From CAMBDR01 sp046597185 (GTDB lineage Bacteria; Pseudomonadota; Gammaproteobacteria; Burkholderiales; Burkholderiaceae_D): a stretch of DNA of 10,816 bases. Below are positions 7,014 through 10,816 of this stretch, one piece after another (the first letter of the stretch is position 1; each line of letters begins with the position of its first letter). The DNA lies in NCBI GenBank assembly GCA_046597185.1, contig JBKJLF010000901.1:1-10816 (forward strand), read 5' to 3'. A program made the position numbers and the translations under genes. The notes under the pieces are model-generated. The model saw only the letters and a list, made by a program, of their open reading frames with translations. It made no database searches and was not told the DNA's origin.

Positions 7014-7042
7014 GCTAAAAACCAGATTGAAGAGAGTGGAAT

Positions 7043-8518
7043 ATGGCTTATTTGCTGGCATTGGATCAAGGGACATCGAGTTCCCGCAGTATCATCTTCA
7101 AAGAGAGCGGTGAAATTGTTGCGCAGGCGCAGCAAGAGTTCCGCCAAATCTTCCCGCAACCGGCTTGGGTCGAGCACGATCCGATGGAAATCTGGCAAAG
7201 CCAGTTGGATACTTGCCGCCAAGTTTTGCAACAGGCTAATTTAAGCGCGAGCGATATCGCTGCGCTGGGCATTACCAATCAACGCGAAACCACCGTGGTG
7301 TGGGAGCGCAGCACCGGGCGACCGATATTTAATGCCATTGTCTGGCAAGATCGGCGTACCGAAGCAATTTGCCAACAATTGCGCGAATACGCGCCGCAAA
7401 TTCAAGCGAAAACGGGTTTGGTGCTCGACCCCTATTTTTCCGGCACCAAATTACGCTGGATACTCGACCACGTGCCCGGTAGCCGTGAGCGCGCCTTGCG
7501 CGGCGAGTTGGCGTTTGGCACCGTCGATAGCTGGCTGGTGTGGAATTTAACCGGGGGGCGGCTGCATGTGAGCGATGTTAGCAATGCCTCGCGCACGATG
7601 CTATGGAATATTCATCAAGGTTGTTGGGATCAGGATTTATTGCAATGGCTGGATATTCCGCCGCAATTATTGCCCACCGTGTCACCATCGAGTCATTTAT
7701 ATGGTGAAACGGATGCGCCGATTCTGGGGGGCTCCATCAAAATTGGCGGTATGGCCGGGGATCAGCAATCGGCTTTGTTTGGGCAAGCCTGCTTTAAGCC
7801 GGGCATGGCAAAAAATACCTATGGCACGGGTTGCTTTATGTTGCTGCATACGGGCGAGCATTGTGCGCAGTCCAAGAATGGTTTGATCAGTACCGCTGCC
7901 TGCCAAGTGGGCGAGCAAAAACAATATGCGCTCGAAGGCAGCGTATTTATTGGCGGCGCGGTGGTGCAATGGCTGCGTGACGGCTTGCAAGCGATTCAAA
8001 GTTCGTCCGATATCGAAGCCCTGGCCGCTTCGGTGCCTGATTCTGGTGGGGTAATCTTTGTGCCGGCGTTTACTGGCTTGGGCGCACCCTACTGGGTGCC
8101 TTCGGCCAAGGGCGCGATTGTCGGTCTCTCGCGCGGCAGCACGGTGGCGCATATTGCGCGCGCTGCGCTGGAATCGATTGCTTTTCAAAGCACGGCATTG
8201 CTTAGTGCCATGGTGCTCGATGCGGTCTCGCCGATTACCGAATTGCGGGTGGACGGCGGCGCGGCGGCCAATAATTTGTTATTGCAGTTTCAGGCTAATT
8301 TGCTGGGGATACCCGTGATTCGGCCTCAGGTGACTGAAACCACCGCCCTGGGGGCCGCGTATTTGGCGGGCTTGGCGGTGGGGATTTATCATGATTTATC
8401 CGAACTCTCGGCCCAATGGCGGGTAGAGCGCACCTTTGTGCCCACCATGAGCCGCGATCAAGCCGACAGTTTAATGCAGGACTGGGAGAAGGCAATTCGG
8501 CAAATCCAGCCCGAATAG
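7043..8518 (+). CDS. glpK: Glycerol kinase
   Basis: This is a 491-residue FGGY-family kinase that transfers phosphate from ATP to glycerol, giving sn-glycerol-3-phosphate and trapping it in the cytoplasm for GlpD. Motifs are LALDQGTSSSRSIIF (5-19), GITNQRETTVVWE (76-88) and WVEHDPMEIW (42-51). GMAGDQQSALFGQ (236-248) carries the catalytic base Asp240 (E. coli Asp245). KNTYGTGCFML (257-267), LRVDGGAAANN (401-411) and TALGAAYLAGLAVG (434-447) complete the set. Length and colinearity with E. coli GlpK (502) show it is complete. The ATG at 7043 has a modest AGAGAG/GTGGA ribosome site. Compared with E. coli, the fructose-1,6-bisphosphate-binding Arg236 is replaced by Ser231 and the EIIA-Glc-binding tail is not conserved. 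The stop codon lies inside the left arm of a palindrome. Confidence 0.97.
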   Translation: MAYLLALDQGTSSSRSIIFKESGEIVAQAQQEFRQIFPQPAWVEHDPMEIWQSQLDTCRQVLQQANLSASDIAALGITNQRETTVVWERSTGRPIFNAIVWQDRRTEAICQQLREYAPQIQAKTGLVLDPYFSGTKLRWILDHVPGSRERALRGELAFGTVDSWLVWNLTGGRLHVSDVSNASRTMLWNIHQGCWDQDLLQWLDIPPQLLPTVSPSSHLYGETDAPILGGSIKIGGMAGDQQSALFGQACFKPGMAKNTYGTGCFMLLHTGEHCAQSKNGLISTAACQVGEQKQYALEGSVFIGGAVVQWLRDGLQAIQSSSDIEALAASVPDSGGVIFVPAFTGLGAPYWVPSAKGAIVGLSRGSTVAHIARAALESIAFQSTALLSAMVLDAVSPITELRVDGGAAANNLLLQFQANLLGIPVIRPQVTETTALGAAYLAGLAVGIYHDLSELSAQWRVERTFVPTMSRDQADSLMQDWEKAIRQIQPE

Positions 8519-8590
8519 GACTTCGTGCCTGGCGGCGTGGCGGTCATCTCAAAAAATCGACCTGTCCACGCCATTTTGCGTAAGTCCTAT
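8515..8590. terminator. Nested palindrome between convergent glpK and chemoreceptor genes (terminator or repeat element)
   Basis: The outer arms ATAGGACTT (8515-8523) and AAGTCCTAT (8582-8590) are perfect inverted repeats; inward, CG pairs with CG after one bulged T. An inner stem GGCGTGG (8534-8540) with CCACGCC (8566-8572) encloses GGTC (8542-8545) with GACC (8559-8562). The inner stem is followed by ATTTT on the plus strand. It lies exactly between two convergent genes, so a terminator for glpK, perhaps bidirectional, is the simplest reading. Its matched outer ends also resemble a small dispersed repeat or a transposon-derived element, which this single copy cannot show. Confidence 0.6.
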
Positions 8591-8602
8591 GGTATTCAAT
8601 CA

Positions 8603-10312
8603 TTAAAACTCTTCCCATTGGTCAGTGGCTTTAGGCCGTGCGGCGGGTTTGGGGCGTGCCGCTGGTTTGGGTGGTGGCAGGCTGCGATCCAGATTGATTT
8701 TTAATTTGGGACGGTGTTTATTGTCTTCCGACAGCGCAGCCTGTTCCAATGCCAGCGGGTCTTCATTATTGTGCAACCTGAAGATACTGACCGCCAAGGC
8801 CAGATGGTGCGCCTGATCTTGCATACTTTGCGCCGCAGCCGCTGCTTGTTCCACCAGAGCGGCATTTTGTTGCGTCATTTCATCCATCTGCGTCACCGCC
8901 TGGTTGACTTCTTCTATCCCCAGGCTTTGTTCTCGCGTGGCAGCGGTAATCTCGGCCATGATATCGGCCACTTGCTGTACCGAGGTCACGACCAAATCCA
9001 TGGTTTGGCCGGCTTCATCCACCAATTTGCCGCCCAGGTCAACCTTTTCAACCGAATCATGAATCAAGGTTTTGATTTCTTTTGCCGCCGTTGCGCTGCG
9101 CTGCGCCAACGTGCGAACTTCGGATGCAACCACGGCAAAACCGCGCCCTTGCTCACCGGCGCGTGCTGCTTCCACTGCCGCGTTCAAGGCCAAAATATTG
9201 GTTTGGAAGGCGATGCCATCGATGACACCAATAATATCCACAATCTTGCGTGAGCTTTCTTTGATCGAACCCATGGTCGATACAACCTGGGAGACGACGT
9301 GCCCACCCTTGCCTGCAATCGATGAGGCGGTCGTGGCCAATTGATTAGCCTGGCGTGCGTTATCCGCATTTTGTTTCACGGTGGAGGTTAATTCTTCCAT
9401 GGAGCTGGCGGTTTCTTCCAGCGAACTGGCTTGTGATTCGGTACGGTTGGATAAATCGGTATTGCCATCGGCAATTTCGCGCGAGGCAACACGGATGGTT
9501 TCCGTACCCGCACGCACTTCGCCGACGGCCTTGAGCAGGCTATCATGCATATCCTTGAGCGAATGCAAAAGTTCACTGATTTCATCGCGTCCAAGAACGA
9601 CTACATCGGAGGTAAGATCGCCCGAAGCCACGGTTTTGGCAATATTGACCGCGTCGCGTAGCGGTTGCGTAATGCTGTGTGTCGCGACCCAGGCACAGGC
9701 TGCGCCTGCAAGCAGGGCGGCAAGGCCACAAACAAACAAAATTAGGCGCAGACTGTTGTCGGCGGCTACCGAATTTTCCAATACCTCTTGAGCTGCCTGT
9801 TGTTGTACATCGACCAGCTTGGTGACCTCGATAAGAATCTTTGAGCTGATTGGGTCAATTTTCTCTGCGATGGTTTTTGCCGCAGCTTCATTGTTGAATG
9901 CCGCTATCTGATTGACCGCTTCTTTAAGCGCACCAGCGACCTCTTTATCCAGCGCTTCAATGTCGCTTAAGCTCTTCTTCTCAGCGGGGGTCAATCCCAG
10001 TGCTTGCAGTGCATCGCGTGCTTTGTCAAAGCGAACCCGCTGCTCTTTGACACGGTTTTGCTCCCGTTGCATCAAGTTAAGATCGGACTGGAGTCCAATA
10101 TTGCGCATCGCAATGCCTGACTCCAGCAGTGCATTTTTCATCGTGGTTGCGAGTAGTGCTTTGCGGTCTGCTACCTTTAGCCCTTGCTTGAGCTGGCTTT
10201 TGTTTTGATCATTGAGAATAATTGTTAGCGACATCATCGCCACCAAAATCGCCAGGACGATCCCAAATCCGATCACTAATCTGGGGCCAATTCGGATATT
10301 GCGCAACCTCAT
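8603..10312 (-). CDS. Methyl-accepting chemotaxis protein with CheR-tethering tail
   Basis: This is a 569-residue transmembrane chemoreceptor that would control CheA through CheW. Membrane segment 1 spans about 12-34, a periplasmic region of about 150 residues follows (35-187, helical, four-helix-bundle-like), then segment 2 (188-211). HAMP runs from about 212 to 263 and the signalling domain from 264 to 510. The hairpin tip is IDGIAFQTNILALNAAVEAA (364-383) then GEQGRGFAVVASEVR (386-400). Glu/Gln-rich helices at 292-318 and 458-495 are likely methylation regions. A Pro/Ala linker with PKPAAR duplicated leads to the final QWEEF, matching the xWxxF tether for CheR/CheB. I chose the ATG at 10312 because GGGAGA precedes it by seven bases; two upstream in-frame ATGs (10333, 10354) lack a ribosome site. 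The ligand is unknown; a role in glycerol sensing is only suggested by location. Confidence 0.93.
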   Translation of the reverse strand: MRLRNIRIGPRLVIGFGIVLAILVAMMSLTIILNDQNKSQLKQGLKVADRKALLATTMKNALLESGIAMRNIGLQSDLNLMQREQNRVKEQRVRFDKARDALQALGLTPAEKKSLSDIEALDKEVAGALKEAVNQIAAFNNEAAAKTIAEKIDPISSKILIEVTKLVDVQQQAAQEVLENSVAADNSLRLILFVCGLAALLAGAACAWVATHSITQPLRDAVNIAKTVASGDLTSDVVVLGRDEISELLHSLKDMHDSLLKAVGEVRAGTETIRVASREIADGNTDLSNRTESQASSLEETASSMEELTSTVKQNADNARQANQLATTASSIAGKGGHVVSQVVSTMGSIKESSRKIVDIIGVIDGIAFQTNILALNAAVEAARAGEQGRGFAVVASEVRTLAQRSATAAKEIKTLIHDSVEKVDLGGKLVDEAGQTMDLVVTSVQQVADIMAEITAATREQSLGIEEVNQAVTQMDEMTQQNAALVEQAAAAAQSMQDQAHHLALAVSIFRLHNNEDPLALEQAALSEDNKHRPKLKINLDRSLPPPKPAARPKPAARPKATDQWEEF

Positions 10313-10372
10313 AATGATTCTCCCATCCAGCATTGTTAATGTGATGAAACCCATTGCTGCATATTAGCGGCA

Positions 10373-10401
10373 TTTATCATGTGCAAAACTATTGCCGTCA
10401 A
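10373..10401 (-). promoter_or_regulatory. Candidate sigma-70 promoter of the chemoreceptor gene
   Basis: On the minus strand, TTGACG (10401-10396) is five of six to the -35 consensus and GATAAA (10378-10373) is four of six to the -10 consensus, with an ideal 17-base spacer. It lies about 60 bases before the ATG at 10312. A nearby GCCGCTAA (minus strand, 10371-10364) resembles the flagellar sigma-28 -10 element, but a matching -35 at the right spacing is not present. Confidence 0.5.
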
Positions 10402-10506
10402 ATATTTTTTGGAGTGTCTCCTCGGTTTGCTCTATTACATCAGTTTAAGTTTTGTGTGCGGGAAAGGCTATCCAGGGTGCTGGCATCAGCCAAGGAGTGG
10501 GCGGCA

Positions 10507-10530
10507 CTAAATTCGTGCCTAAATTCGTGC
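10507..10530 (+). repeat. Perfect 12-base tandem duplication
   Basis: CTAAATTCGTGC occurs twice in direct succession (10507-10518 and 10519-10530) in non-coding DNA. It looks like a simple slippage duplication. Confidence 0.9.
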
Positions 10531-10615
10531 CAACTTATCATGTTGTGGCAAGGAATAAAGTCGCCACGATGACCGTTTTTGCGTAATTTGTGAAGGCATG
10601 GGGAAAGATGGGAAA

Positions 10616-10656
10616 ATTTGGGGGGCAGAAATCCGGAAAATACAGTTTCCCCAAAT
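10616..10656. repeat. Inverted repeat upstream of a promoter-like site
   Basis: ATTTGGGG (10616-10623) and CCCCAAAT (10649-10656) are perfect inverted repeats 25 bases apart. The right arm lies where the -35 region of the TATAGT promoter candidate would be, so it could be an operator or simply a chance hairpin. Confidence 0.5.
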
Positions 10657-10676
10657 CGTAAAGACTCTGCTATAGT
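10648..10676 (+). promoter_or_regulatory. Candidate rightward extended -10 promoter
   Basis: TGCTATAGT (10668-10676) is an extended -10 element (TGn followed by TATAGT, five of six to TATAAT). The -35 region is poor. The gene it would serve is not in the window; transcription would run to the right edge. Confidence 0.45.
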
Positions 10677-10765
10677 ACGCCTCCCGTTGCAGATACAGCG
10701 CGCCAGCCAACAACAGTGCGAACAGTATTTGTGGTGTTTTGAGAAAAGCGGAAAGCATCGAAAAA

Positions 10766-10816
10766 CAAAATTTTTAAGAAACACGAATTTTGCTTGACGA
10801 GTTTTAGAAGGTGCTT
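10766..10816 (+). promoter_or_regulatory. Possible strong promoter cut by the right edge
   Basis: TTGACG (10794-10799) is preceded by an A/T tract around 10766-10780 (AAAATTTTTAAGAAA), similar to an UP element. Exactly 17 bases remain after it, so a -10 box at optimal spacing would begin at the first base beyond the window. The call is therefore incomplete. Confidence 0.35.

Larger units (their letters stand above)
10313..10816. other. 504 bases without a convincing gene
   Basis: Open frames here are short, low in recognisable motifs, and have unnatural composition (rich in Cys, His and Ser), so I call no gene. The stretch holds the chemoreceptor promoter, a perfect 12-base tandem duplication, a GGGAAA-rich segment with an eight-base inverted repeat, and rightward promoter-like signals near 10671 and at the right edge. 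Confidence 0.6.

Noticed and set aside
1..8518. Glycerol facilitator (glpF) or repressor (glpR) gene
   Set aside because: No frame shows aquaporin NPA motifs or a DeoR-type helix-turn-helix. If present, they lie outside the window.
10313..10354. Longer chemoreceptor starting at 10354 or 10333
   Set aside because: Neither upstream ATG has a ribosome site, whereas the ATG at 10312 has GGGAGA at good spacing and begins with the usual basic stretch before the first membrane segment.
10364..10371. Flagellar sigma-28 promoter for the chemoreceptor (GCCGCTAA on the minus strand)
   Set aside because: The -10 match is good (7 of 8), but the only -35-like element, AATAGTTT, is 14 rather than about 11 bases away, so the sigma-70 pair is preferred.
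10507..10530. CRISPR-like or iteron repeat
   Set aside because: There are only two adjacent 12-base copies without spacers or further copies nearby; this is simple duplication.
10440..10784. 114-codon minus-strand frame in the right-hand non-coding region
   Set aside because: There is no ribosome site or motif, the residue mix is unnatural, it crosses the 12-base tandem duplication and runs against promoter-like signals on the plus strand.

Overview
The window is an almost complete glycerol uptake and catabolism cluster, followed by a chemoreceptor gene facing it. The proteins and base composition (about half G+C, heavy use of TTG for leucine) suggest a betaproteobacterium. Burkholderiales, perhaps Oxalobacteraceae, is my best guess; it rests on family resemblance and on the chemoreceptor's WEEF-type tail, not on a marker gene.

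Layout: (1) 1-954, the 3' part of glpD (glycerol-3-phosphate dehydrogenase), whose start lies left of the window. (2) 951-5123, five tightly packed genes with overlaps or gaps of only a few bases: two ABC ATPases (GlpS, GlpT), two inner-membrane permeases (GlpP, GlpQ) and a 95-residue membrane protein of the DUF2160 type (GlpU). (3) A 97-base gap with short repeats and a small hairpin, then glpV, the periplasmic binding protein (5221-6951). (4) A 91-base gap with a strong hairpin, then glpK, glycerol kinase (7043-8518). (5) A nested palindrome (8515-8590) between convergent genes. (6) A methyl-accepting chemotaxis protein on the minus strand (8603-10312). (7) About 500 bases without a convincing gene, with a promoter for the chemoreceptor and, at the right edge, rightward promoter-like signals pointing out of the window.

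The genes form a pathway. GlpV captures glycerol in the periplasm, GlpP/GlpQ carry it across the membrane using ATP hydrolysed by GlpS/GlpT, GlpK phosphorylates it and GlpD oxidises glycerol-3-phosphate to dihydroxyacetone phosphate. The order resembles the glpD-glpSTPQUV arrangement I recall from rhizobia. The transporter names are unrelated to E. coli GlpT (phosphate antiporter) and GlpQ (phosphodiesterase). No facilitator (glpF) or repressor (glpR) is seen here.

Most interesting points: the two ATPases carry complementary defects that would leave one consensus and one degenerate ATP site; glpS contains an in-frame hexanucleotide microsatellite; GlpK appears to lack key residues for both classical E. 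coli allosteric controls; DUF2160/GlpU has no known function; and two intergenic palindromes may set transcript ends or ratios. I see no clearly new multi-gene system; the window is mainly a well-formed glycerol operon with unusual details.
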